Of a DNA stretch of 64,000 nucleotides, positions 1-9,115 are shown in pieces. The position numbers were made by a program, and so were the translations under genes. Source of the DNA: a virus; the IMG/VR virus record IMGVR_UViG_3300035034_000461, positions 1 to 64,000 of that record. One strand, 5' to 3'. Positions within the stretch are counted from its first letter, which is position 1, and every line of letters begins with the position of its first letter. Under the pieces are notes generated by a model, which had not been told where the DNA came from, ran no database searches, and saw only the letters and a list, made by a program, of their open reading frames with translations.

Positions 1-1190
1 ATATATTTGATCTATACACTACGGGTAGTATATCCATAGCTAATCCATACGATTACATTGAGGATGAATATCTATTGAGGGGGGATGGTAGGGATGAGTT
101 CTTAATTTCATTTGCACCCACCGACAGTCCCAAGGACAAGGTGGAATACACCTTCGTAATCCAAGACGATAGCAATGATGTGAATATTGAAGTTCGATCT
201 GAGAATATTAAGACATTCTCTTTGATTGAGAAGCATATAGTCCCATTCATGGATGAAATACCATACGGTAAGACATATTCTGGAAAGGTGGGGGAAATTG
301 TTAAAGAGATTTATAAAGAACTTCTTGGAGATGATGCAGTTAATGAGGGGAAATGGGAGGATGGTGATATGGAGATTTCATATACTCCTCCATTATCATT
401 CAGATATTTAGATCTCGTTCATTATCTCATGCGTTACTTCTATATGAAGGATGGAGATCTTCACGTAAAGGGTTTCATATCCAAAGATGATGAGGGTAAG
501 TTTCAGTTGCAGTCAATCGCCAAATTGTTTGAGGATAATAAAAAGAATCTCATGGAAGCCTTCGGTTTGGGAGATTTGACAGATGAAATTGAATTGAATA
601 ACCCCAATAACCCTCCACCCGATGGAGAAGTTGGGGAATATATAGGAAATCTCAAGAATTTATCATATTCAACTCCTCTATATGGATGGAATAACAATTA
701 TTTTATAAATTCCATGGTATATGGGTATGATTCCATTCTAGGGGAACATAAGATCAGGAAGTTACTTATTGATGATGTTCAGAAAAAATGGGAAAGTAAG
801 TTCGTGGAAGTGTTTAAGTCTAAAGGTGGTAAGCCGAAAGCGTTCCTAGTTAAAAATAAAACAACTTCTAAGAAATTTAAACATTACAAATCTCCATATC
901 CTGTGGAGGATACGTTGAAATTGGTGGAGGCTGAGATATATAACCAACTTACATTCTACAATTTACAATGCTCTTTTAATAATTTGGGAGACAGTCGGAG
1001 AATGTCGGGAAAGTTCATTGATATATTCAAGACGCAGGATGATATCACCAAATCCGACGAGAAGGTTCTCGGTAGATGGCTGGTAACTAAGATAAATCAT
1101 GTATTTTTGGGGGATGCTTACTATAACGAGTTCTACTGTTGTAAGACTTACGTTGGACCGAACTCTAATATCAAGAATGATGGCGATTAA
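1..1190 (+). CDS. Baseplate hub-like virion protein, 5' end cut by window
   Basis: The frame is open from base 3 with no start codon that has to be the real one, so the gene begins left of the window. About 395 residues are visible. A segment near 'FRYLDLVHYLMRYFYM', followed by 'GKFQLQSIAKLF', resembles the part of T4 gp27-type hub proteins in which a first-order domain ends in an 'f.f.Sl..Lf' strand. No enzyme motif is visible. It sits directly upstream of the GNAT-like gene, with a 8-nt gap. The hub assignment is inference from pattern only; another tail or structural protein is possible. Confidence 0.45.
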   Translation, partial: IFDLYTTGSISIANPYDYIEDEYLLRGDGRDEFLISFAPTDSPKDKVEYTFVIQDDSNDVNIEVRSENIKTFSLIEKHIVPFMDEIPYGKTYSGKVGEIVKEIYKELLGDDAVNEGKWEDGDMEISYTPPLSFRYLDLVHYLMRYFYMKDGDLHVKGFISKDDEGKFQLQSIAKLFEDNKKNLMEAFGLGDLTDEIELNNPNNPPPDGEVGEYIGNLKNLSYSTPLYGWNNNYFINSMVYGYDSILGEHKIRKLLIDDVQKKWESKFVEVFKSKGGKPKAFLVKNKTTSKKFKHYKSPYPVEDTLKLVEAEIYNQLTFYNLQCSFNNLGDSRRMSGKFIDIFKTQDDITKSDEKVLGRWLVTKINHVFLGDAYYNEFYCCKTYVGPNSNIKNDGD

Positions 1191-1198
1191 ATATAGAC

Positions 1199-1813
1199 AT
1201 GCAATCATTTATTAAATTTTTTTATGAAGATTTTAACGATCTAGGTAAATTGTCTCCCGAAAAATTGATCAGGGGTCAAAGGTTAGATCCCAGTGAGGTT
1301 GATAATTTTAAACAAGTCGATGGTCGTGTTTTCTATGATGCCCTAAAGCAAATCATCCAAAATGATAACTCTCGGGCTAATCCAGATCATATTTCTCACA
1401 AATTTTATAAAAACATAAAAGATAGTTTGTCGGTGTATGATATTTCTGATTATAAAAAAATGCGATGTTTTCTAGGTAAAAATAATTCCAGCGGGTTTGT
1501 TTTAAAAGATGGGGATGAGCTTATTTCTGTATTTTCTTCTTTAAATTCTTCTGGTAGTGCATTGGTCAAAGATGCGATGAAGGAAGGTGCTAGGAGACTA
1601 GATTGTTTTGCTACTCAGGATGAAAATGGTAATATTCAAAATGAAGGATTGGTTAAGTTGTATGGCCGACATGGGTTTCATATTGATGAAAATATGAATG
1701 ATGGAACTGCGGGGGAGGCTTATGCTATTCAAAATGGTATTTCATATTTTGTGGATGAGTCTGGTAACGTAGAACCCAAAAATCCTATGGTGGTGGTGTT
1801 CATGAAAATATAA
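1199..1813 (+). CDS. GNAT-like acetyltransferase fold protein
   Basis: 204 residues. The C-terminal half reads like a GNAT core: a strand with 'ELISVFSSLNS', a helix 'GSALVKDAMKEGARRLDC', then 'GLVKLYGRHGF' and a final strand 'MVVVFMKI'. The LY.rhGF motif is typical of GNAT C-terminal halves. The N-terminal 90 residues are not recognised. Substrate unknown; in phages such genes often lie among virion genes. The TAA stop is part of the phage promoter element that drives the next gene. Confidence 0.5.
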   Translation: MQSFIKFFYEDFNDLGKLSPEKLIRGQRLDPSEVDNFKQVDGRVFYDALKQIIQNDNSRANPDHISHKFYKNIKDSLSVYDISDYKKMRCFLGKNNSSGFVLKDGDELISVFSSLNSSGSALVKDAMKEGARRLDCFATQDENGNIQNEGLVKLYGRHGFHIDENMNDGTAGEAYAIQNGISYFVDESGNVEPKNPMVVVFMKI

Positions 1814-1834
1814 AAACTAGAGTATAATGGCTAT

Positions 1835-2122
1835 ATGACAATTTTTTACCCAAAAAAATACAAGGGGAATCAAATATTTAAAGATGATTTGAATGTATTA
1901 TATTATGATGACATATTGATTTTATACAATGATGGATTTATAGACACTTTCTCTTTGATAATATCTCACTGTGATAATTCAGAGAAGCTGAATTACGAAA
2001 TCTATTATGATGATAGTAAACATACGATGACTACTAATATAGATTGTAGATACCCATCGAACAACATTAAACAATTATTAAATTGGTTCTCTGGTATGGA
2101 GGAACATATTACAACTTCGTAA
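1835..2122 (+). CDS. Hypothetical protein, 95 aa
   Basis: Not recognised. Rich in Tyr, Asp and Ile, with no membrane segment. It follows the first copy of the phage promoter element in the window (hexamer TATAAT at 1823-1828, 6 nt before the ATG), so it is probably transcribed separately from the virion genes around it. Confidence 0.7.
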   Translation: MTIFYPKKYKGNQIFKDDLNVLYYDDILILYNDGFIDTFSLIISHCDNSEKLNYEIYYDDSKHTMTTNIDCRYPSNNIKQLLNWFSGMEEHITTS

Positions 2123-2156
2123 AAAGAAGAAATCGGTAAAATCTTTAAATATAAAT

Positions 2157-3074
2157 ATGAGAAATTCCGTAGAAACCCTCCGTGTTATTTGCTTCACCCG
2201 AGAAGATCTGGAGAATGTTACCAATTTGGGAGATGCATTCTCGGACATTGAGATTGATTTCATGGTGGAGTTTAAGAAGATTTATGAACTTGGATTGGGA
2301 CAGCTTGCGAAGTTTATCGATAAATTGGATGAGGAAGGTAAAGATCTAGATGTATACACCATTCAATATTATGTATACCTTCTATTGAATGGACCTTTGG
2401 GGTCACATACTAAAGAACTTTCAAAAGATAAGCAATATTTTTCCAGTATTCCGAATTCATTAGGATTTCCCGGCAACTTACAGAGCATATCAGCAAATAC
2501 CACATCCCTAGAGGGATATGCATACCCCCTAGGTTGTGAAGTTGGAATGTATAATAAATTGCCAGCATTCTTTCAGAAAAATATAAAAAATTCCACAGAT
2601 CAAACCGAGGAATTATTTCGATCCAGTGTTAGATCATCAACTCTTATAGATAATACCCTTCCTATAGCCGATAAAGCCCCTCAGAGTAGATATGATGAGG
2701 AGTATTTGGGGTTGTGGGTAACTAAGTCAAATGCTAGTTACATGGTCAAAGACTCTTATTTCTCTGCCGTGTTGAATAATGTGAGTTCTGATATATTCGA
2801 TGGAGTTGAAGAATTCTTAGGTGATGAAAATTTCAGAATTTATACAGATAGGAAAACATTCACTCAATTCTCGGATGAAAATGATTCAGTTGCTATTAAT
2901 AGTAAACAGGAGAAAAAAATCCAAGATGGGGAAGGGGAAGAGATAATCAATCTAGATCTTATGGGTGAGGTATTCGACAGCGTAGAACGTAGACAGAGTG
3001 TTCTCAAAGTATCCAACCCTGAGAAGGACAAGGAATACTTATTAAACAGCGTAGAGGGACAATTGGGTAGTTAG
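2157..3074 (+). CDS. Hypothetical protein, 305 aa, virion neighbourhood
   Basis: Not recognised. A soluble, acidic protein with no signal peptide or membrane segment. The first 100 residues look helical, and the last 60 are charged and Gln/Glu-rich. It ends 4 bases inside the convergent small terminase gene (shared bases 3071-3074). Its place between a hub-like gene and terminase suggests a structural or assembly role; that is inference only. Confidence 0.7.
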   Translation: MRNSVETLRVICFTREDLENVTNLGDAFSDIEIDFMVEFKKIYELGLGQLAKFIDKLDEEGKDLDVYTIQYYVYLLLNGPLGSHTKELSKDKQYFSSIPNSLGFPGNLQSISANTTSLEGYAYPLGCEVGMYNKLPAFFQKNIKNSTDQTEELFRSSVRSSTLIDNTLPIADKAPQSRYDEEYLGLWVTKSNASYMVKDSYFSAVLNNVSSDIFDGVEEFLGDENFRIYTDRKTFTQFSDENDSVAINSKQEKKIQDGEGEEIINLDLMGEVFDSVERRQSVLKVSNPEKDKEYLLNSVEGQLGS

Positions 3075-3556
3075 ATATCTACAGTTGGGGGGTCTATTGT
3101 GTCGTTTTTTTTATCATCGGTCTTATTCATCAAAGCTTTGATGACATCTTCGCGTGATACGAGGAATCCAGAATTATCTTTCTCATTTTTATTATTCGCT
3201 TGAGCATCAATATTCATCTGAGTGACTTCCTTTTGAGTTATATTTTTATTATCTGCGATTTTTTTCTTTTGTAGAAAATCCATGGCAGACTTAACTGCAT
3301 TAGTTAAAGTTGCAAAGCTTTGCATTTCTTGGGGGGTTTGGATAGTATCTTTTAGGTGAGTCATAGTATCTTGGGAGTCCACAATTAATTGAATAGCTCT
3401 TTCGCGTAGAAAGTCATCCAACCCATCTTCGGATATTTCAGGATACACTGATTTCGGCTTACTTAGCCCCTGTGATTGATTTTTGATCTGAGATATAATA
3501 CTTTCAATATCATCATCCACCCCACCATCTTCACTATAATAATCACTCATTTCCAT
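3071..3556 (-). CDS. Small terminase subunit, T4 gp16-like
   Basis: 161 residues with an acidic N-terminus. The central helical part 'RERAIQLIVDSQDTMTHLKD...PQEMQSFATLTNAVKSAMDFL' and the following 'VTQMNIDAQ' match the order of T4 gp16 (long helices with the 'Evfatl' stretch, then the 'QMNIQNA' box). This protein would recognise DNA and regulate the large terminase during packaging. It is the only minus-strand gene between 1 and 56 kb and converges tail to tail with the 305-residue gene. The start at 3556 is chosen; MSDYY two codons later is an alternative. Confidence 0.6.
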   Translation of the reverse strand: MEMSDYYSEDGGVDDDIESIISQIKNQSQGLSKPKSVYPEISEDGLDDFLRERAIQLIVDSQDTMTHLKDTIQTPQEMQSFATLTNAVKSAMDFLQKKKIADNKNITQKEVTQMNIDAQANNKNEKDNSGFLVSREDVIKALMNKTDDKKNDTIDPPTVDI

Positions 3557-3599
3557 TATTTAACTTGATTTTTGTTTATCACAAGGTAAGATAAGGGAA

Positions 3600-4595
3600 A
3601 TGACTAATCTAGATTCATCTAATATTTTAATCACGGGAGGCTCGGGGTTCATTGGAAGCAATTTCATCGAACTGATATCTTCAAAATATGGAAATATGCA
3701 TATTGTCAATATAGACAAGGAGGGAGTTGGATCTAGAGATTTAAGAGATTTAGATTTTGGGAGTAATCGGTATACGCACATTTCCACTGATATTAGATCG
3801 TTAGATTATATGTATTTGGGTAATTTAACTTTACCAGATGTGAAATACGATTATGTGTTTCACTTTGCGGCGGAGTCCCATGTGGATCGAAGTATTACAA
3901 GTCCGTCGGAATTTATTTCTAATAATGTTTTGGGTATGACCGCTCTATTAGATTATATCAAAGATCATCATCCAACTGCTAGAATTATTAACGTCTCAAC
4001 AGATGAGGTGTATGGCCATCTGGAGGTGGATGGTGATCCATTCACTGAAGAGTCCCCCATTGCCCCCAGAAGCCCGTATTCAGCGTCCAAGGCATCTGCC
4101 GACATAATTGCCAAGTCATATGTCGAAACATATGGAATGGACATCATAACGACAAGATGTTGTAATAATTATGGAGCGCATCAGTGTGATGAAAAGTTTA
4201 TTCCTACTGTCATTAGAAATCTGGTAAATGAAACTAAAGTTCCTTTATATGGAACGGGGGAGAATGTCAGAGAATGGATTCATGTCGATGATCATAATAA
4301 AAGTTTGTTAGAAATCTGTGAAGTGGGGGAATCCGGTGGAGTATATAATATCGGAAGTGGGGTGGAAAAGACCAATCATGATATTATCGGGGAAATTATT
4401 AGATATATATTCCCCTATTTGTGGGCATTTCGCTGTGATGATTATATTGAATATGTGGAAGATAGAAAGGGACATGATTTTCGATACGCAATTGAATCTT
4501 TATACTATAAAAGAAATTTTAAGTTGACTTCCTTCGATGATGGGTTACAATCAACTGTAGAACATTACAAATTGAAATATGGTAAAAATAACTAA
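3600..4595 (+). CDS. rmlB: dTDP-glucose 4,6-dehydratase (NAD-dependent SDR)
   Basis: 331 residues, normal for the family. The Rossmann motif GGSGFIG is at residues 13-19. The catalytic Thr-Asp-Glu lies in 'STDEVYG', and the Tyr-Lys pair in 'YSASK'. 'RCCNNYG' and 'HVDDH' are also typical of RmlB. The enzyme converts dTDP-glucose to dTDP-4-keto-6-deoxyglucose, a precursor of rhamnose and other deoxysugars. No other deoxysugar gene is in the window, so it would have to feed host or distant phage enzymes, for example for surface glycan change. An AAGGGAA ribosome site precedes the ATG. Its 3' end overlaps the next gene by 17 nt. Confidence 0.9.
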   Translation: MTNLDSSNILITGGSGFIGSNFIELISSKYGNMHIVNIDKEGVGSRDLRDLDFGSNRYTHISTDIRSLDYMYLGNLTLPDVKYDYVFHFAAESHVDRSITSPSEFISNNVLGMTALLDYIKDHHPTARIINVSTDEVYGHLEVDGDPFTEESPIAPRSPYSASKASADIIAKSYVETYGMDIITTRCCNNYGAHQCDEKFIPTVIRNLVNETKVPLYGTGENVREWIHVDDHNKSLLEICEVGESGGVYNIGSGVEKTNHDIIGEIIRYIFPYLWAFRCDDYIEYVEDRKGHDFRYAIESLYYKRNFKLTSFDDGLQSTVEHYKLKYGKNN

Positions 4596-4908
4596 AATTG
4601 AAATTCCCGAAGGCGCACTGGTTCAAAGTGCTGATTCCGTCGATGAATATAGGGAGTCTTTATTGGACTCACTCTTCACATATAGTGATGATCATCTATC
4701 CCCCAGTTTGGGGTATTGGGCGGCGGGTATTCTCATCGAAGACATTGAAGTCGGTAAGCCTTTACAAATGATGAGACATATTAGGAACGATGTAAATGTT
4801 TCTGGTCTATTTCAAACTTCTCCAATTGTCGAAATTGGAGATGGTTATTTCGCGACTAAAAACAGTATTTATAAAATTGAGGAATATGAAGAAACCGATG
4901 AACTTTAA
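4579..4908 (+). CDS. Hypothetical protein, 109 aa
   Basis: Not recognised. Acidic and soluble. Its start overlaps the end of rmlB by 17 nt and its end overlaps the next gene by 23 nt, so the three genes are probably translated from one message. Confidence 0.7.
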   Translation: MVKITKIEIPEGALVQSADSVDEYRESLLDSLFTYSDDHLSPSLGYWAAGILIEDIEVGKPLQMMRHIRNDVNVSGLFQTSPIVEIGDGYFATKNSIYKIEEYEETDEL

Positions 4909-5071
4909 AGTCTTTGACACGGATAGTGGTCACTACATTTCCCACACCTTCATAGGTGAAAATGGGAAGGTTTATGTCTTCGATGAAATGACGGGGGATC
5001 TGACTAAGGATAATACTGATAATTATATCATCGAATGGGAAGACTGTTCGGTAAATACAGGTGAAAAATAA
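4886..5071 (+). CDS. Hypothetical protein, 61 aa
   Basis: Starts 'MKKPMNFKVFDTDSGHYISH' and contains 'ENGKVYVFDE', a strand-turn pattern like that of small YopX-type phage proteins; this is only a resemblance. The open frame extends upstream to 4796, but that part lies inside the previous gene. The ATG at 4886 has a GAGG close in front and is preferred; ATG at 4898 is possible. Confidence 0.6.
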   Translation: MKKPMNFKVFDTDSGHYISHTFIGENGKVYVFDEMTGDLTKDNTDNYIIEWEDCSVNTGEK

Positions 5072-5075
5072 ATTT

Positions 5076-6143
5076 ATGACACATATAAAGCAACAAGTAA
5101 TAAAAGCTAGATTGGAAGACGGTTTGACCTATTCCAAGATTAAAGACATCTACGGTGTCGCAAAATCAACAGCACAAGATTGGGTTAATGCGTATCAAGA
5201 AGACGACGGCTCCAATTCTGGTGATGTCGTAGTTGGTTACGTGAATGAAAATATCCAGCGGACTAAACCTACTCGATTCAAGAGATCTGAGGAGGAAGTG
5301 TTGGAACTTATCAACAACCTAGCCCCAATCAAGTTACCTACTCCTGTTTTCGAGAATTCAAAATCCAAACTAGCGGACTATGCAGTAGTATTCTCAGATC
5401 TTCACTTCCCTCTGCAATGTGAGAAAACCGTGAATATTGTTTTGGAGACGATTCGCAGAATCCAACCTAATACAATTGTTATTAATGGTGATAGCTGTGA
5501 TATTCTAGCTCTTTCTAGATTTCCAAAGGATATCAACAAGAATTATAGTCTTCTAACTGAACGAGAAGAGTATCATAAGTTCCTGCATCGCTTAATCGAA
5601 GCTAGTAATGGTGCGAAGATATATGAAACAAATGCGAATCACTCATCTGGTGGTCCAGAATCTCGTTGGTTGCGTTACCTATCGGAACGTATTCCAGAAC
5701 TTGGATGTCTTCCTGAAGTGATGAAGCATCTAACATACGAAAATATATTTTTGGGGGATTTCCAGAAATACGTAGAAGTCGTAGATATGGTAGATCTTAA
5801 TGGTCTTCATATTCTACACGGAACTACTGTTCGTAAAAATGCGGGATCTTCTGTTATGGGAGAAATTGAAAAATATAAAGCATCTATTATGATGGGACAT
5901 GTTCACCGAGTTGGTAGTGTGTCGGTTCGTCTTCCCGGGATCGGTAAGCGAAAAGAGGCTCAATTGTTCGGCTATGAAATCGGATGCTGCTGTGATCTTC
6001 GTCCTGTGTATTGTTCTTACCCCAATTGGTCTAATGGATTCGCCATTGTCGCTTTGGGAGATGATGGGTTCGGAGTTGAACTCGTATCCGTAGTAGATGG
6101 TAAGGCAACAATATCCAGCCTAGGAGAAACCTTACATGGATAA
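5076..6143 (+). CDS. Metallophosphoesterase with N-terminal helix-turn-helix
   Basis: 355 residues from the ATG at 5076 (a GTG at 5061 would add 5). Residues 1-45 form a helix-turn-helix like those of resolvases and transposases ('YSKIKDIYGVAKSTAQDWV'). The rest is a calcineurin-like phosphoesterase: 'FSDLHF' (DxH), 'INGDSCD' (GDxxD), 'NANHS' in place of the usual GNH, 'LHGT' and 'MGHVHR' (GHxH). Several large phages carry this HTH-phosphoesterase arrangement. A DNA- or RNA-directed phosphodiesterase is likely; the substrate is unknown. Confidence 0.85.
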   Translation: MTHIKQQVIKARLEDGLTYSKIKDIYGVAKSTAQDWVNAYQEDDGSNSGDVVVGYVNENIQRTKPTRFKRSEEEVLELINNLAPIKLPTPVFENSKSKLADYAVVFSDLHFPLQCEKTVNIVLETIRRIQPNTIVINGDSCDILALSRFPKDINKNYSLLTEREEYHKFLHRLIEASNGAKIYETNANHSSGGPESRWLRYLSERIPELGCLPEVMKHLTYENIFLGDFQKYVEVVDMVDLNGLHILHGTTVRKNAGSSVMGEIEKYKASIMMGHVHRVGSVSVRLPGIGKRKEAQLFGYEIGCCCDLRPVYCSYPNWSNGFAIVALGDDGFGVELVSVVDGKATISSLGETLHG

Positions 6144-6184
6144 ATTCTGGATAATATGCTTCCTCGATATCGTTAAATAGGGTA

Positions 6185-6796
6185 ATGCTGATTAAAATAT
6201 TACTGATGTTCATAGCGATCCCCATATTTATATGTGAATCCGCGACAACTTTCAACGAAAACTTCGATACTTCGAATTCCTACCCTTCGGGGTGGGATAG
6301 GAGTGGGGATACCGCCGTTCTTGTTGATAGTTCTATAGCTAGAAGTGGGTCTAATTACATATCCATGGGAACTAGAGATTCTAACAGTGCGACGACTCCG
6401 ATGATTGACCTCACGGGGGCGACAACCTCGACAATCTCTTTCTATTGGACTACTACGGGAACTTACGTCTCTGCTCATGGTCGCTTTCCACAGATCCAAT
6501 ATAGTAACGATGGAAATACTTTCGCCACCATCGGGACTATCAGTGTGCCATCGTCTAACTCTTCTAACCCAAGACCTTATACATACTTCACTGAGACTAT
6601 TGAGTTAATTGGTGGTTATGCGTTTACCGCTAATAGTGTGTTTAGGGTTGTGGGAGATAATGACGTAGGTGGTGGAAATGCCCCCCTCATATTCGATGAC
6701 TTCTCAGTGACTTCAAATGCTATCGGCGTCCCAGAGCCTTCATCCACTGTCATGCTTATCATCGGTGGAATGATGTCAATGATTCGTCGTAGATAA
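6185..6796 (+). CDS. Exported PEP-CTERM protein
   Basis: 203 residues. An N-terminal signal peptide ('LIKILLMFIAIPIFICESA') is followed by a Ser/Thr/Asn-rich beta-type domain. The C-terminus has all three parts of a PEP-CTERM signal: 'VPEPSS', a hydrophobic helix 'TVMLIIGGMMSMI' and a final RRR. In bacteria this tail is cleaved by exosortase and the protein is sorted to the outer surface or matrix. The gene lies between the HTH phosphoesterase and an HExxH protein. It is likely a host-derived moron that alters the cell surface of the infected host. Confidence 0.85.
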   Translation: MLIKILLMFIAIPIFICESATTFNENFDTSNSYPSGWDRSGDTAVLVDSSIARSGSNYISMGTRDSNSATTPMIDLTGATTSTISFYWTTTGTYVSAHGRFPQIQYSNDGNTFATIGTISVPSSNSSNPRPYTYFTETIELIGGYAFTANSVFRVVGDNDVGGGNAPLIFDDFSVTSNAIGVPEPSSTVMLIIGGMMSMIRRR

Positions 6797-6801
6797 ATAA
6801 T

Positions 6802-7626
6802 ATGATGATAGACTTTAAGACATTTTTAGAACGCAGAGAAAGAAATCCTCTAAGAAAGCGAGAGCTGGAGGATTCCGATCGTGTCGATAATAAGGAATGG
6901 GTCGATGATTATATCGAGGGTAAATCTAAAGAAGAAATTGAACAAATAAAAGCTGATCACCTATCCCCCACAATTGGAGAAGAACATAAGCTTCTTTTTA
7001 ACCGATCAGGAGTTAGAGTATACACCGATAAATACGTGACAGTAGACCATGACGAAGGATCGGAAGTGTATCGTCTGATGCTGGAACATGTCAACATACT
7101 TCTCGGGCGAAAGAATACGACACACAACGATGGGTCATATAGTTTTAGAGATATTTTACCAAATAGAAAACCAAAGGTTGTTATAACCGACTTCGCCCGT
7201 AATCCAATTGCTAGTGGGGTTCGTGAGGCGGCTGGATTTTACTACCGTAAAATCATTTTCTTAGATCAGAATAGTCTCGATCACAAGCATTTATTGATCC
7301 ACGAATATGCCCATTTTCTCGCATTTTCCATACCAGCAAGGAGTAAAAAAATACTAGAACAAGCTTATAAAAATCTTCTAGATGAATATTATATTATGAT
7401 CAATAAGAAAAAGACTCGTAGAAAAGCATTGGAGGGGGATAGAAACGAGGGGGAGCGTGTGAAGGTTGCGAAATACTTGGGTCTTCCAAGTAGTTACGCA
7501 GCAACCAATTTTGATGAGTGGTTTGCTGAATTTATCTCACATTGGAGATCCTTCAAGCAGAAGCCTCAAACTAAGGAATGGTATCGGATGAAGCAACTGG
7601 TAAAAAAGGTCTTGTTTTCCTTATAA
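6802..7626 (+). CDS. Putative zinc metallopeptidase (HExxH)
   Basis: 274 residues. 'LLIHEYAHFL' gives the HEYAH zinc motif at residues 167-171, and 'NFDEWFAEFISHW' downstream could supply the third ligand, as in gluzincin-like phage proteins. The N-terminus is charged and helical (RRERNPLRKRELE). No signal peptide, so it acts in the cytoplasm or is packaged in the virion. ATGATG gives two adjacent possible starts, 6802 and 6805. Protein substrate unknown. Confidence 0.75.
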   Translation: MMIDFKTFLERRERNPLRKRELEDSDRVDNKEWVDDYIEGKSKEEIEQIKADHLSPTIGEEHKLLFNRSGVRVYTDKYVTVDHDEGSEVYRLMLEHVNILLGRKNTTHNDGSYSFRDILPNRKPKVVITDFARNPIASGVREAAGFYYRKIIFLDQNSLDHKHLLIHEYAHFLAFSIPARSKKILEQAYKNLLDEYYIMINKKKTRRKALEGDRNEGERVKVAKYLGLPSSYAATNFDEWFAEFISHWRSFKQKPQTKEWYRMKQLVKKVLFSL

Positions 7627-7684
7627 ACTTATAAAATATAATAGACATGGAATACAGTAAAAATAAAAAATATAAATTATAAAA

Positions 7685-7870
7685 ATGAAATACGAAGGAA
7701 CAATTGATGGTTATTCATTCATCTCAACGGATGAAGATGTGATCGAGGTTTGGGAGAATATGACGGAGGATCATCCATTCTCATACATCTACCTAAGAGA
7801 AGGTGGATTGAGGGATGAGAAGGATTTTCACTACGAAATTATGGATTGGGTTGCACATAATAAAAACTAG
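7685..7870 (+). CDS. Hypothetical protein, 61 aa
   Basis: Not recognised; acidic and aromatic-rich. It ends ...NKN with a TAG that is the TAG of the next promoter element (AAAAACTAG), so the last two codons are promoter sequence. The 58 bases upstream hold a degenerate TATAAT-like box and an 11-codon open frame at 7647, possibly the remnant of a displaced start. Confidence 0.65.
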   Translation: MKYEGTIDGYSFISTDEDVIEVWENMTEDHPFSYIYLREGGLRDEKDFHYEIMDWVAHNKN

Positions 7871-7884
7871 GATATACTGTGGAC

Positions 7885-8772
7885 ATGAAATACAAAATAC
7901 GCGGGATCGGTGGGGATTGTAATAATGGGTATTATATTACTGATAGTGAAAAATCTTCTACTCAATATATGCACAAAGATAGTGGACTATTCCACCCAAG
8001 TTGTGGGTCGGAAAATTTCTTCAAAACAAAAGAAGAAGCGGAAGAGTGTCTAATCAAATACGGATATATGACAAAAAATAAATTTGGATTTCCTGATGAC
8101 TACCCTCAACCTCCAGAACTTCCGAGAGGTAAGAAATATATTGATCGGGGATGGGGCTGGAGATGTGATAGGAGATGTGAAATCGTAATAGCATCAAAAA
8201 ATAAGAATGGTTGGGGTAATCCAGTCTCCCAGGCTGGAACCGCTGGACTTTCATTTATGTATTATCTAGAAGTCGTGGATGAACCAATTGAAAAAATGAA
8301 AGAAAAGACTATTGCACAACAACTAAACATCACTAAGTTTCCCTTTATCATCAAGGATGACAACGGATGGGAAACCTATTATGAATCCTCAAAGGGAAAT
8401 TGGTCGAGGCATGAATACGATACTAAAGGTAATATAACATACTACGAAAATTCTAGACCATATTGGGTAAAAACGGAATATGATGCTGAAGGTAAGCAAA
8501 CATACTACGAAAATTCGAGGGGGGATATTGTCGATGATCGTTCTCCGATCACTTCTAAAATGAATGATGATATTGAAGTAGTGAAGAAATTTATCAATGA
8601 ATCCACCAAAGCTCAGGAAGAGTGTTATAATACTCTTACGAAAGAGATTAACCTCACTGAACATGGTAATGATTGGCTGTTTGATTATATCTACAATGAT
8701 GGTTTATCATATGATTCTTGGGAAGGATATCTCAAAAATTATAACATGAAACCTGATAATTTATTCAAATGA
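7885..8772 (+). CDS. Hypothetical protein with embedded YD-like repeat domain, 295 aa
   Basis: The start is ATG 7885, 6 nt after hexamer TATACT; an in-frame GTG at 7879 is less likely. Residues 1-135 are an unrecognised domain with 'GWGWRCDRRCEIV'. Residues about 138-215 are clearly a copy of the repeat family found at 17-18 and 34-49 kb: 'KTIAQQLNI', 'FPFIIKDDNG', 'YYESSKGNW' and 'TYYENSRG'. The last 75 residues are unrelated. This is a fusion, and one of only two kinds of places where the repeat domain occurs outside free-standing small genes. Confidence 0.8.
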   Translation: MKYKIRGIGGDCNNGYYITDSEKSSTQYMHKDSGLFHPSCGSENFFKTKEEAEECLIKYGYMTKNKFGFPDDYPQPPELPRGKKYIDRGWGWRCDRRCEIVIASKNKNGWGNPVSQAGTAGLSFMYYLEVVDEPIEKMKEKTIAQQLNITKFPFIIKDDNGWETYYESSKGNWSRHEYDTKGNITYYENSRPYWVKTEYDAEGKQTYYENSRGDIVDDRSPITSKMNDDIEVVKKFINESTKAQEECYNTLTKEINLTEHGNDWLFDYIYNDGLSYDSWEGYLKNYNMKPDNLFK

Positions 8773-8794
8773 AAGACAGAATATCATAAACACT

Positions 8795-9115
8795 ATGAAA
8801 ACATTTTTACAATTTTTGACCGAGGATCTGTCTCCTGAAACTGTGGAAGCTCTTGGGGGTTATGAAAATTTTCCTCCAAATCAACCATCTCCAAATGAGG
8901 AGGAGTATTATGATAATATCGAATTTCTGGACTTTAAGCATTACATGTCAGAGCAGATTGCTACCGTATCAGAATACATTGCCTCTCAGGGCATCACAGA
9001 GCAAGATCATATCAAACAAGCACTTAATGACGCATTTATGAAACCCGAGATTCAGAGGGCATTCCGGCTTCATTATGCAACCCAATTCCCCGATAAAGTT
9101 AATGAAAAACGATAA
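8795..9115 (+). CDS. Hypothetical protein, 106 aa
   Basis: Not recognised. It begins 'MKTFLQFLTEDL', a short N-terminal helix also seen at the start of other genes here (for example 'MQSFIKFFYEDF' at 1199 and 'MIDFKTFLERRE' at 6802). In myoviruses such starts can be capsid-targeting or processing segments, but this is speculative. It overlaps the next gene by 14 nt. Confidence 0.7.
   Translation: MKTFLQFLTEDLSPETVEALGGYENFPPNQPSPNEEEYYDNIEFLDFKHYMSEQIATVSEYIASQGITEQDHIKQALNDAFMKPEIQRAFRLHYATQFPDKVNEKR

Noticed and set aside
2150-2157. T4-type late promoter TATAAATA just before the 2157 gene
   Set aside because: It overlaps the ATG itself, so transcription would start inside the gene; similar boxes occur by chance in AT-rich sequence.
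7640-7682. 11-codon gene at 7647 behind a TATAAT-like box
   Set aside because: Too short and the upstream AAAAACTAG block is missing.
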